Assembly (NCBI GenBank): GCA_025362255.1
Contig: JANYGY010000272.1
Coordinates: forward strand, 1 to 21,243
Reading direction: 5' to 3'
Length of the DNA: 21,243 nucleotides
DNA from: Planctomycetales bacterium
Lineage (GTDB): Bacteria; Planctomycetota; UBA11346
Below are positions 7,675 through 15,358 of this stretch, piece by piece (the first letter of the stretch is position 1; each line of letters begins with the position of its first letter). Under the pieces are notes generated by a model. It saw only the letters and a list, made by a program, of their open reading frames with translations. It was not told where the DNA came from and did not search any database. Both the position numbers and the translations under genes were made by a program.

Positions 7675-9801
7675 ATGAACGGATTCAAAGTTGCGTTCCT
7701 CAGCCTCATCGCGGGCCTGCTGCTCTATGTGGTGATCGACCAATGGCGCCGGCCCGAGCAAATGGGCGCGATGAGTCGCTCATTCGCCGAGATGGCCGAG
7801 GCCAGTCGGGCGCAAACCGATGAACTGCGCAAGGTGCGCCTCGCTTTGGAGGCACGACCGGTTGCCGCAGCTTTAACACCAAGTGTCGCGCCAAGTGTCG
7901 CGCCAAGTGTCGCATCCGGGGTGCCCACCAATGTCGGGTCAGGTGCAGCCGTGACGCCGACCGCCCAGGTGCCGGAAACGCCTGCGACTTCTGTTCAGCC
8001 GGTACCCTCGACAGTGGTCCCAGCTCCGACGCTCGATGGAGTGGCCAAGCTCGGTGTCGAATTCATGAAGCCGATGGATCGCTCGTACATCATCGCGGCT
8101 CATTTAGGCGGCACCTTGCGGATGATTTCCTCAACCCCAAAGGGTTTGAATCCATTGTTGAGCAGTGATGCGTTCACCAGTGAAATCCAGGAAAACTGCA
8201 ACGATTCCCTAGCCACGCACACCAGCGCCGACCCCGAGGCATGGTTTTCGCAACTTGCCGAATCCGCCATCATCTCAGACGATTATAAAACCTACACGTT
8301 CAAACTGAGAAAGGGAGTGCATTGGCAAGTTCCGGCGATTGCCGAGCGTCCAGAATTCACGTGGTTGCGCGATGTCCATGAGCTGACCAGTGAGGATTTC
8401 GCATTCGCGTTGCAGCTGGTCCTCGACCCTAAAGTCGACTGTGAACATTTGCGTGGATATTATCAGGATCTCGATCGGGTTGAAACTCCAGATCCTTATA
8501 CTCTGCGCCTGATCTGGAAGAAAAAAGTCTACACCAGCCTTTCATTTTCTCTGGGTGCCGCGCCGTTGCCCAAACACATCTACGGTCGCAACAAAGATGG
8601 CTCGATTATTCCTGACAACCAGGTCGCCGTGGTATTCAATAAACATTGGTTCGATGACGAGCGTGGGGTATGCGGCGTCGGCGAGTTTAGACTTGTCGAA
8701 TTCACCGCCGACAAGGTCGCTCGCCTGCGACGCAGCACCGACTACTGGTCGACTCCATCGATGCACTTCGACACCATCGAATACAATTTTGAAATAAAAC
8801 AACCCGACGCGATGCTGGTGGCCTTCAAGAATGGTCAGGTTCACCTGACTGGTCTGCCGCCGTTGAAATACAAAAGTGAAGTCCTGGATCGCAAGGAACC
8901 CCGATTCGCCGCTGCAGATCCAGCCAACCCCAAAGCTGGCCGGTCAGGCGAATTCGGCTGGGAAGCAGCCAAGCGCCAGGCTTTTTCGTATATCGGATGG
9001 AATGCCCGGCGACCTGTATTCGCCGATACCAAGACGCGTCAGGCGATGACCTATGCTTTCCCTAAGGAACGGATCATCCGTGATATCTATATGGGACTTG
9101 GGCAACCGATCCTATCAGACGTCCACCCCGATTCATCGGCGTACAACTCTGCTCTCAAGCCATTGGATTTTGACCTAGACCAAGCAAAGCGCTTGCTGGC
9201 CGAGGCTGGCTGGACCGATTCCGATGGCGATGGACTCCTTGATCGAGTCGTTGCTGGTAACCGCATTCCGTTCAAGTTTGTCGTGAAGTATTATGCCAAT
9301 TCACCTGAATGGGATAATACCCTCCATATCTATCGCACCGAGCTGAAACGCATCGGGATAGAGATGGAGGCAGTCCCTCAAGAGTGGAAGGAACTGATCC
9401 GGGTCTATGAAGATCGCGATTTCGATGCCGTGGTTGGATCATGGCAGATGGGTTTCGATCTCGACTTCTATCAGCTCTGGCATTCCTCGCAGATTGATGC
9501 GCCCGGCGGCAGCAACCATTGCGCCTTTGCCGATCCTGAAGTCGATACCCTGGCGGTCCAACTCCGCGAAGAATTTGATCTCGAAAAACGCTTGGTAATC
9601 GCCAAGCGGATCCAACAGCGCATCCACGATCTGCAACCTTACACGTTTTTCATGAGTCCGAAATCGATCTTCGCCTGGCAGAATCGCGCCCCTGCGGGAT
9701 CGACGGAACGAAACCGCTACCTTGCCGGAGTCGAATGGGGCCTCGATCATCTGCATCCGCTCAAGAATCGCAGTCCGTTGTCCTGGTACTTTCCCCAATG
9801 A
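7675..9801 (+). CDS. Peptide/nickel-type ABC transporter solute-binding protein (SBP_bac_5), membrane-anchored
   Basis: A 708-residue protein. Residues 5-22 form a hydrophobic helix (VAFLSLIAGLLLYVVI) without a cleavage site or lipobox, so it looks like a signal anchor. A short helical stretch (about 35-62) and a low-complexity Ala/Pro/Ser/Thr/Val linker (about 63-122) follow. The family 5 binding domain fills about 130-708: GGTLRMISSTPKGLNPLLSS near 144, YTFKLRKGVHW near 205-215, LTSEDFAFALQLVLDP, and the common AGWTDSDGDGLLDRV segment. Role by family: captures oligopeptides or similar solutes outside the inner membrane and hands them to the permeases that follow. It lies upstream of both permeases and one ATPase. 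Codon third positions contain visibly more A/T than in the neighbours. Substrate is unknown. Confidence 0.93.
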   Translation: MNGFKVAFLSLIAGLLLYVVIDQWRRPEQMGAMSRSFAEMAEASRAQTDELRKVRLALEARPVAAALTPSVAPSVAPSVASGVPTNVGSGAAVTPTAQVPETPATSVQPVPSTVVPAPTLDGVAKLGVEFMKPMDRSYIIAAHLGGTLRMISSTPKGLNPLLSSDAFTSEIQENCNDSLATHTSADPEAWFSQLAESAIISDDYKTYTFKLRKGVHWQVPAIAERPEFTWLRDVHELTSEDFAFALQLVLDPKVDCEHLRGYYQDLDRVETPDPYTLRLIWKKKVYTSLSFSLGAAPLPKHIYGRNKDGSIIPDNQVAVVFNKHWFDDERGVCGVGEFRLVEFTADKVARLRRSTDYWSTPSMHFDTIEYNFEIKQPDAMLVAFKNGQVHLTGLPPLKYKSEVLDRKEPRFAAADPANPKAGRSGEFGWEAAKRQAFSYIGWNARRPVFADTKTRQAMTYAFPKERIIRDIYMGLGQPILSDVHPDSSAYNSALKPLDFDLDQAKRLLAEAGWTDSDGDGLLDRVVAGNRIPFKFVVKYYANSPEWDNTLHIYRTELKRIGIEMEAVPQEWKELIRVYEDRDFDAVVGSWQMGFDLDFYQLWHSSQIDAPGGSNHCAFADPEVDTLAVQLREEFDLEKRLVIAKRIQQRIHDLQPYTFFMSPKSIFAWQNRAPAGSTERNRYLAGVEWGLDHLHPLKNRSPLSWYFPQ
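7879..7914 (+). repeat. Three tandem copies of a 12-base unit in the linker of the binding protein
   Basis: The unit CCAAGTGTCGCG occurs at 7879-7890 and 7891-7902, with a third copy differing in the last base at 7903-7914. Each unit encodes Pro-Ser-Val-Ala, giving the repeated linker APSVAPSVAPSVA. The unit is in frame, so changes in copy number would only lengthen or shorten the linker. Confidence 0.85.
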
Positions 9802-9822
9802 GAGCCCAGTGAGTAACTGTCT

Positions 9823-11301
9823 GTGACAGCTTATCTCTTTCGCCGTCTGCTGCTGATGATCCCGACCATTTTCGGGATCCTGTGCGTCAACTTCGCGGTG
9901 CTTCGTCTGCAGTCGATGTCGCTGACCGAGGCGATGAGCGCGGGCAGCGGTGAATCTGTGGGTGAACGTAAAGTCGGCGCCGGCGGCTGGGCCCTGGAAT
10001 CGAAGATCGATCGGTTTCGGCGCACGGGGAATGATCTTCCAGCGTTGATCAACACCTATGGGTTCTTGACCAAAGAGTCCGTGGTCGCGTGGTTGCGTTC
10101 GACCGCGCCCAACGCGGGGACCAAGGACAGCGTCCGCAATCAGCGTGAAAAACAGTTGTGGCTGGTCGGTACCTTTGCCGTTCACCCGCTCGCCGAAGTC
10201 CTCAGCGATTCTGCTTTGGCGGACCTTCACGGTCCAGCAAGTCAGGCCCTGGCATTGTGCGCCTATACGTCGATCGAGGCCTGGGACCTGAATCGATTGT
10301 CAGGAAAACGGATCCAACAGATCCAGGCCCGCAATCGGACTCTCCGCACCTTGGTGATCGCCTATCGGCAGACTCCGGGCCAGCCCTTCAGTACGGCTGA
10401 CGAACATGCGGCCGAGAAACGTGCGGCCTTGGTAGCGTTAGTCGCCGATCCGGAAAATGCCGCTGACTTCAATCGTTCGGGCAAATGGTCGGCACTGGTC
10501 ACCAAGACCGGCTTCTATGATTTCCTGCGGCGGTTGGCGACCGGCGATCTGTGGTCTGAATCGCGCAAGGAGGGTGCATTTTCGGTCATCGCGCAGTATT
10601 GGCAGACCACCCTCGTCTTGAATCTTTTGTCGATCGGCCTCGCCTGGGCGATCGCGGTGCCCTTGGGCATCCATTCTGCCCGGCGGGCCAATTCGCTCGA
10701 AGACCATGTCACCACCAATGTCCTGTTCTTGTTGTGGTCGCTGCCGTCATTTTTTGTGGGAACGTTGTTCCTTCACTACTTCTGCACCTCGACCGCGAGC
10801 GGTGCGCCGTGGTTCCCGAACAAGGGTTTGAGCAGTCCTGACAATCTCTGGTTTTCAACGCCACGATTCCTGGTCGATCTGCTGTGGCATGGATTCCTGC
10901 CCATGCTGACCTTGAGTTATGCCAGCTTCGTCAGCTTGTCGCGCTACCTGCGCGGCAATCTGCTTGAGCAATTCAACGCTGATTATGTGCGCACCGCGCG
11001 CGCCAAAGGCGTCAACGAACAGGCGATCGTCAACCGTCACGCGTTTCGCAATTCCAGTCTCACGTTGATTACTTTGAGTTCTGGCCTGCTGGCCGAGTTG
11101 TTCGGTGGAGTGTTGATCGTCGAGATGATCTTCTCGATCAATGGCCTCGGGTTTCTTCTGCTTGATGCCGCCCGCCAGAATGATGCCCCGCTGGTCATGG
11201 CTTCGACCGTCGTGTCGGTTGGTTTGCTGCTGGTGGGAATCCTGGTTGCTGACGTGTTGTATGCGGTCGTCGATCCGCGGATCCGGAGCCGCTATGGGTG
11301 A
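9823..11301 (+). CDS. ABC transporter permease, DppB/OppB type, with large extracytoplasmic insert
   Basis: A 492-residue inner-membrane permease. The N-terminus YLFRRLLLMIPTIFGILCVN is the classical DppB/OppB first helix. The family core resumes near residue 255 (QYWQTTLVLNLLSIGLAWAI) and has about five further helices. The ATPase-docking EAA loop is YVRTARAKGVNEQAIVNRHA near 388-407, and the protein ends DPRIRSRYG as in the family. Usual DppB proteins are about 310-340 residues. Here about 220 residues (30-250) with little hydrophobicity are inserted after helix 1, presumably on the outer face. The start is GTG at 9823, 21 bases after the binding-protein stop; its ribosome-binding site is weak. 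Its stop overlaps the next permease start by 8 bases, indicating coupled translation. Confidence 0.92.
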   Translation: MTAYLFRRLLLMIPTIFGILCVNFAVLRLQSMSLTEAMSAGSGESVGERKVGAGGWALESKIDRFRRTGNDLPALINTYGFLTKESVVAWLRSTAPNAGTKDSVRNQREKQLWLVGTFAVHPLAEVLSDSALADLHGPASQALALCAYTSIEAWDLNRLSGKRIQQIQARNRTLRTLVIAYRQTPGQPFSTADEHAAEKRAALVALVADPENAADFNRSGKWSALVTKTGFYDFLRRLATGDLWSESRKEGAFSVIAQYWQTTLVLNLLSIGLAWAIAVPLGIHSARRANSLEDHVTTNVLFLLWSLPSFFVGTLFLHYFCTSTASGAPWFPNKGLSSPDNLWFSTPRFLVDLLWHGFLPMLTLSYASFVSLSRYLRGNLLEQFNADYVRTARAKGVNEQAIVNRHAFRNSSLTLITLSSGLLAELFGGVLIVEMIFSINGLGFLLLDAARQNDAPLVMASTVVSVGLLLVGILVADVLYAVVDPRIRSRYG

Positions 11302-12526
11302 GCATCAGGGAATGTGGGCCAAGGCCTGGCGTCGTGCCGGCGTCCGTTGGGGCACTGGACTCGTCGTCGCGTTCGTGCTGTTGGGAGTGTACTCGCCATT
11401 CATCGCCAATGAGTTGGCGTTGGTATGGTGGGATGCCCAGGGGTTGAGCTTTCCGGTGGTGGGCGATCTGCTCAACCGCTGGAGTTATCCCAAATATTAC
11501 GACATCTATTTCAATGCCGCTGCGGTGTTGTTGCCGTTTTTGCTGATCGGCAGCTGGTTGTTGCGGCGTCGTTGGTCGTTGGTCCGCCGCATGGTTGCGG
11601 GCGCGCTGGTGGTGGTGGTCGCAGGCACCGTTTGCCTGCTGCCGATCATTCCGCCGAGTTCGGCGGTTTCGTCAGCGTCGACCACTTCTGTATCAGGCGA
11701 TTGGCAGGCGATTTGGCGCTATCGACGGCAAAGCCAGGCCCTGATCACCGAAGACCATGCTAAGGCGATGACGATCTTCGCCCCGGTGCCCTTCCGGGCG
11801 ATGACGCCGATCGCTTCACAGATCCTCAAATCGCCGGGAAGCGTCGACCAGACGAGCGGCCGACGCTTTTGGCTGGGCACGGATTCCGCCGGCAAGGATG
11901 TCGCCGCCCAGATGCTCGCCGGGGCGCGTATCAGTCTCACCGTCGGTCTGGTGGCTACCGGTTTATCCCTGTTGATCGGAACGCTGCTCGGCGCGTTGAG
12001 CGGCTACCTTGGTGGGTGGGTCGATCTGATGATCCAACGCCTGGTCGAGATCATGATGTGCTTCCCGACCTTCATTCTGATCCTGGTGGTCGTGGCGATG
12101 ACCGGGCGCGACATATTCGTGATCATGGTGGTCATCGGTCTGACGGGATGGGCCGGCACCGCGCGATTGGTGCGCGGTGAATTCCTTGCCCAATCGGTAC
12201 GCGATTACGTCGCTGCTGGTCAGGCTCTCGGCTTGGGTTCGCTGCGCATCATGTTCCGTCACATTCTTCCCAATGCCCTGACCCCATTGCTGATCACGGC
12301 TACTTTTGGCATCGCGGGTGCCGTGGGCAGTGAAAGCGCCCTGTCATTTGTCGGACTTGGCGATCCGACGGTGGCGAGCTGGGGCATGCTGCTTGAGCAA
12401 GGGCGGCAGAATATCGCTTACGCCCATTTGATCTGGTTGCCTGGCATGGCGGTGTTCGTCCTCGTTTCAGCGCTCAATCTCATCGGCAACGGACTGCGCG
12501 AGGCGGCCGATGCTGCTAGCGAATAA
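11294..12526 (+). CDS. ABC transporter permease, DppC/OppC type, with extra N-terminal helices
   Basis: A 410-residue inner-membrane permease. The C-terminal core is standard: FWLGTDSAGKDVAAQMLAGA near 193-212, helices from LTVGLVATGLSLLIGTLLGA, the EAA loop YVAAGQALGLGSLRIMFRHI near 305-324, and SFVGLGDPTVASWGMLL. Before the core there is not one but about three hydrophobic segments: near 18-36, 75-94 and 102-124. A polar stretch of about 70 residues follows. Typical DppC is around 280-300 residues with one N-terminal helix. The ATG at 11294 is chosen because CGGAG precedes it at normal spacing and it overlaps the previous gene by 8 bases. It pairs with the upstream DppB-type permease to form the channel. 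Confidence 0.92.
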   Translation: MGEHQGMWAKAWRRAGVRWGTGLVVAFVLLGVYSPFIANELALVWWDAQGLSFPVVGDLLNRWSYPKYYDIYFNAAAVLLPFLLIGSWLLRRRWSLVRRMVAGALVVVVAGTVCLLPIIPPSSAVSSASTTSVSGDWQAIWRYRRQSQALITEDHAKAMTIFAPVPFRAMTPIASQILKSPGSVDQTSGRRFWLGTDSAGKDVAAQMLAGARISLTVGLVATGLSLLIGTLLGALSGYLGGWVDLMIQRLVEIMMCFPTFILILVVVAMTGRDIFVIMVVIGLTGWAGTARLVRGEFLAQSVRDYVAAGQALGLGSLRIMFRHILPNALTPLLITATFGIAGAVGSESALSFVGLGDPTVASWGMLLEQGRQNIAYAHLIWLPGMAVFVLVSALNLIGNGLREAADAASE

Positions 12527-12538
12527 AGGACTGATCAC

Positions 12539-13378
12539 ATGGCACTGCTCGAAATAGATGATCTGCATGTGACTTTCGTTGGTCGCGAACGCCAGGTTCA
12601 GGCAGTCAAAGGCCTGACCCTGCATATCGATCAAGGCGAAGTCGTGGCGTTGGTGGGCGAGTCCGGTTCAGGTAAGAGCGTCTCGTCGATGAGCATCCTC
12701 AGATTGCTCAAAGAACCGCCGGCGACGTATCCACGCGGAGCTATCCGCTTTGCCGGTGACAATGTCCTGACCATGGACAACAAACGCCTGCGTCAGATCC
12801 GCGGCGGTGAAGTCGGCATCGTCTTCCAGGAACCGATGTCGGCGCTCAATCCAACGTGGACCGTCGGCGCCCAGGTGGCCGAGGCGCTCGAGTTGCACAC
12901 CCCGTTGAATGCGGCCGAGCGCCGGGCGCGGGTCATCGAGCTGTTTGCCCAGGTCGGCATCCCCAAGCCGGCTGAGCGCATCGGTTCGTATCCGCACGAG
13001 TTGTCAGGCGGGTTGCGCCAACGGGTGTGCATCGCGATGGCACTTGCCTGCCGTCCGCGATTGCTGATTGCCGATGAGCCGACCACGGCGCTCGATGTCA
13101 CGATTCAGGCGCAGATTCTCGACCTGCTCAAACGGCTTCAGCGCGAGTTGGGCATGGCGGTGCTGTTCATCACCCACGATCTGGGCGTGGTCGCCGAGCT
13201 GGCCGATCGGGTCGTCGTCATGCGTCACGGGGCGCAGGTTGAATCTGGCACCGTCGCTGACGTATTCGCGAATCCTCAACATCCGTACACCAAAGCGCTG
13301 CTCGCCTGCCGGCCGACCATGGGACAACGTCGTGAACGCTTGCCGACCGTCGACGATATGCTCAACGCTGCGGTCTAA
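12539..13378 (+). CDS. ABC transporter ATP-binding protein, DppD/OppD type
   Basis: A 279-residue cytoplasmic ATPase. Walker A is GESGSGKS at 40-47, the Q-loop is VFQEPMSALNP, the signature LSGGLRQR starts near 155, Walker B LLIADE ends near 180, and the H-loop is THD near 212-214. The C-terminus NPQHPYTKALLACRP is the hallmark of the peptide/nickel subfamily. A good AAGGA ribosome-binding site lies 8 bases before the ATG, 12 bases after the permease stop. The family normally uses two different ATPases (D and F). No second one follows: the next gene is rsmD on the other strand. The protein is shorter than typical DppD (about 320-330) and ends soon after the peptide-family motif, without an apparent Fe-S cysteine set. 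Confidence 0.94.
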   Translation: MALLEIDDLHVTFVGRERQVQAVKGLTLHIDQGEVVALVGESGSGKSVSSMSILRLLKEPPATYPRGAIRFAGDNVLTMDNKRLRQIRGGEVGIVFQEPMSALNPTWTVGAQVAEALELHTPLNAAERRARVIELFAQVGIPKPAERIGSYPHELSGGLRQRVCIAMALACRPRLLIADEPTTALDVTIQAQILDLLKRLQRELGMAVLFITHDLGVVAELADRVVVMRHGAQVESGTVADVFANPQHPYTKALLACRPTMGQRRERLPTVDDMLNAAV

Positions 13379-13389
13379 CGCTGCGGTCT
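13364..13389 (+). repeat. 13-base tandem duplication spanning the ATPase stop codon
   Basis: AACGCTGCGGTCT occurs at 13364-13376 and again directly at 13377-13389, followed by a partial third copy AACGCTG. The first copy encodes the last codons, with the TAA stop formed across the junction at 13376-13378. The second copy creates another TAA in a different phase just downstream. This looks like a replication-slippage duplication. Confidence 0.9.
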
Positions 13390-13407
13390 AACGCTGACGG
13401 TTGGTAC

Positions 13408-13974
13408 CTAAACAGTCGCGATGCGCACGTAACGCCCGACCCAGCTGCGTCCGTACTCGCGAGTTTCGCTCAGGCGCAGGGTGTTCGGCAAGGACGGCAA
13501 TTGTTGGCCGCGTTCACCACGCAGGACGAGTTCACCGTCATCATGCAGACTCGCCGCCGCCATGGTCAGCAACTCGCTGAGGGTCGCTGGCTCGTCGGCG
13601 AACCAGGGGAATGGCGGATCGGCAAACACCAGATCGAGGCGATGGAGATGCGGCAGCACGTTCTGAAACGGATGCGGATGCAGATGCACGGCTGACGGAC
13701 TGCCGATCGCCCGCAGATTGGTTCCCAGCGCCGGCAAGGCGTGGCTGCCGGCCTCGACCAAATGAACTTCAGCGGCGCCACGACTGAACGCTTCCAGGCC
13801 GAATCCGCCCGAACCCGCACAAATGTCGGCAACCCGCAGACCGCTCAGATCCTGGCCGAGCCAATCGAACAATGACTGTTTGATCCGATCGGGCAGCGGC
13901 CGGGTGTCGAGACCGCTGGGCGCGAGCAATTTGCGCCCGCCGAAGGTGCCGCCGATGATGCGTAGTCCGCTCAT
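13408..13974 (-). CDS. rsmD: 16S rRNA (guanine-966 N2)-methyltransferase RsmD
   Basis: A 188-residue SAM-dependent methyltransferase, the normal length for the family. The N-terminal family signature is RIIGGTFGGRKL at 5-16, followed by TRPLPDRIKQSLFDWL near 24-39. The SAM-binding loop is ADICAGSGGFGLEAFSRGA near 49-67, and the catalytic motif DPPF is at 119-122. It methylates N2 of G966 in 16S rRNA during small-subunit assembly. Its ATG overlaps the stop of aroA in the string ATGA, so the two are translationally coupled. It converges with the ABC ATPase gene, with 29 bases between the stops. Confidence 0.93.
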   Translation of the reverse strand: MSGLRIIGGTFGGRKLLAPSGLDTRPLPDRIKQSLFDWLGQDLSGLRVADICAGSGGFGLEAFSRGAAEVHLVEAGSHALPALGTNLRAIGSPSAVHLHPHPFQNVLPHLHRLDLVFADPPFPWFADEPATLSELLTMAAASLHDDGELVLRGERGQQLPSLPNTLRLSETREYGRSWVGRYVRIATV

Positions 13975-15293
13975 GACTGGGCCACAATCCGGGTCATCTG
14001 CTGAGCGCGGAAAGAGTCCAGATCATCCCAGAAACCAGGATAGGTCTTCGCGCTGCACGCAGGATCAGTGATCGTAACTCCATCGACGATCGCGCCGAGC
14101 ACGGCAAAGCTCATCGCGATGCGGTGATCGCCATAGCACTCGATCGCGGCGGGCACCAGCGGTTGGGGAACAATGCGCAACCAGTCATCGCCATGGCTCA
14201 CCTCTTGCCCGAGACGGCGCAATTCAGTGACCGTGGCCAGCAGGCGATCGGTCTCTTTGATCCGGATGTTGGCGATATTGCGAATGGTGGTCGGGCCCAC
14301 ACACAGGGGGGCGATCGCGGCAAGGGTCATCACCGTGTCGGACAGATGATGGAGGTCGATGTCAATGCCGCGCAAAGGCGCATCGCCGCGATCACGTTTG
14401 ACGATCGTGTGATGTGGCGTCTTGATCACCGTCGCTCCCATCGTGCGCAGGACCTCGACAAATCCGTAGTCGCCCTGCAGTGACGTGCCGGTCAGACCAT
14501 CGATCTGGATGGTATGGCACCCAGCAGCCGCGAGCGCGAAGGGATAACTCGCCGTCGAGGCATCAGGCTCGATGCGATAGGACCGGGCGCGATAGGTGCC
14601 GGTGCGCCGAGCGATGAAACCATCAGCGGTCGCATCGATCAGTCCGCCGAATTCCTTGACCATCTGACGGGTCATGTCGACGTACGGTTTGCTGACCAGC
14701 GTCCCTTCGATGGTGATCTGCAGGTCGGCTTCGCCCAAGCCGGCGATCATCAGCAAGGCGGTTGTGTACTGGCTCGATTTGGTCCCGGCCAGCGTGATCG
14801 CACCGCCGCGATAGGTGCCGCCATGAACCGTGATCGGGGGGCAGCCGCTGGCGCAATCCACGGTGATTCCCAGTTGGCGCAAGCCATCGACCAGATCCGC
14901 GATCGGCCGCTTGGCCATGTGCGCGTCGCCGACAAAGGTCGTCGAGCCGGGGATCAGGGCGGCGAGTCCGGCGAGAAAACGCACGGTCGTGCCGCTGTTG
15001 CCGACAAACAACGGCATGCTCGGAGCGCGTAGCCGCGAGCGTCCGCCTTCGATGATCACCTGGCCGGGGGCGCCATCGCGGATGATCACGCCCATCGCGC
15101 TCAGGCAGGTCCGCATGTGAACGGTGTCATCGCTTTCGAGGACATTTTCGAGCACCGTCGTGCCCTCGGCCAAGGCGGCTAAAACATAAGCCCGGTTGGT
15201 GATGCTTTTGGAGCCGGGAACCGGCCATCGGGCGGCTTGGCCCGCAGCCACCGGCAGGATGCGCAACGGATTCAAAACGGTCGCTGGAATCAT
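13971..15293 (-). CDS. aroA: 3-phosphoshikimate 1-carboxyvinyltransferase (EPSP synthase)
   Basis: A 440-residue enzyme that joins phosphoenolpyruvate to shikimate-3-phosphate in the aromatic amino acid pathway. Visible motifs in order: PGSKSITNR at 26-34, VGNSGTTVRFL at 97-107, TKSSQYTTALL near 171-181, EPDASTASYPFA near 242-253, LSDTVMTLA with the catalytic-type Asp319, RIKETDRL near 344-351, and YGDHRIAMSFA near 387-397. Length and motif order fit a complete, functional protein. The ATG at 15293 is chosen because the conserved region begins soon after it; the frame stays open upstream to 15383 but that would overlap the divergent glnD start. It is the first gene of a two-gene unit with rsmD. 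Confidence 0.95.
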   Translation of the reverse strand: MIPATVLNPLRILPVAAGQAARWPVPGSKSITNRAYVLAALAEGTTVLENVLESDDTVHMRTCLSAMGVIIRDGAPGQVIIEGGRSRLRAPSMPLFVGNSGTTVRFLAGLAALIPGSTTFVGDAHMAKRPIADLVDGLRQLGITVDCASGCPPITVHGGTYRGGAITLAGTKSSQYTTALLMIAGLGEADLQITIEGTLVSKPYVDMTRQMVKEFGGLIDATADGFIARRTGTYRARSYRIEPDASTASYPFALAAAGCHTIQIDGLTGTSLQGDYGFVEVLRTMGATVIKTPHHTIVKRDRGDAPLRGIDIDLHHLSDTVMTLAAIAPLCVGPTTIRNIANIRIKETDRLLATVTELRRLGQEVSHGDDWLRIVPQPLVPAAIECYGDHRIAMSFAVLGAIVDGVTITDPACSAKTYPGFWDDLDSFRAQQMTRIVAQS

Positions 15294-15340
15294 GGGCTCG
15301 CAGGATGGCCGAGTGCCCGCCGGTGCAACGCGCATAGGAT

Positions 15341-15358
15341 CCATGCATGGTTGCAACC
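15341..15358. promoter_or_regulatory. Two overlapping 10-base palindromes at the glnD start codon
   Basis: CCATGCATGG (15341-15350) and GGTTGCAACC (15349-15358) are both perfect palindromes sharing two bases, and the glnD ATG at 15347 lies inside. A related GGTGCAAC is found at 15322-15329. They sit within the 53-base aroA/glnD divergent spacer and the first glnD codons. They could be a protein-binding site controlling one or both genes; chance is also possible. Confidence 0.25.

Noticed and set aside
9187..9250. Calcium-binding DSDGDG segment as a dockerin or EF-hand domain
   Set aside because: The segment AGWTDSDGDGLLDRV is common inside family 5 binding proteins and is a single loop, not a separate domain.
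14514..15032. Plus-strand open frame within aroA
   Set aside because: Antisense to a well-conserved aroA with all family motifs.
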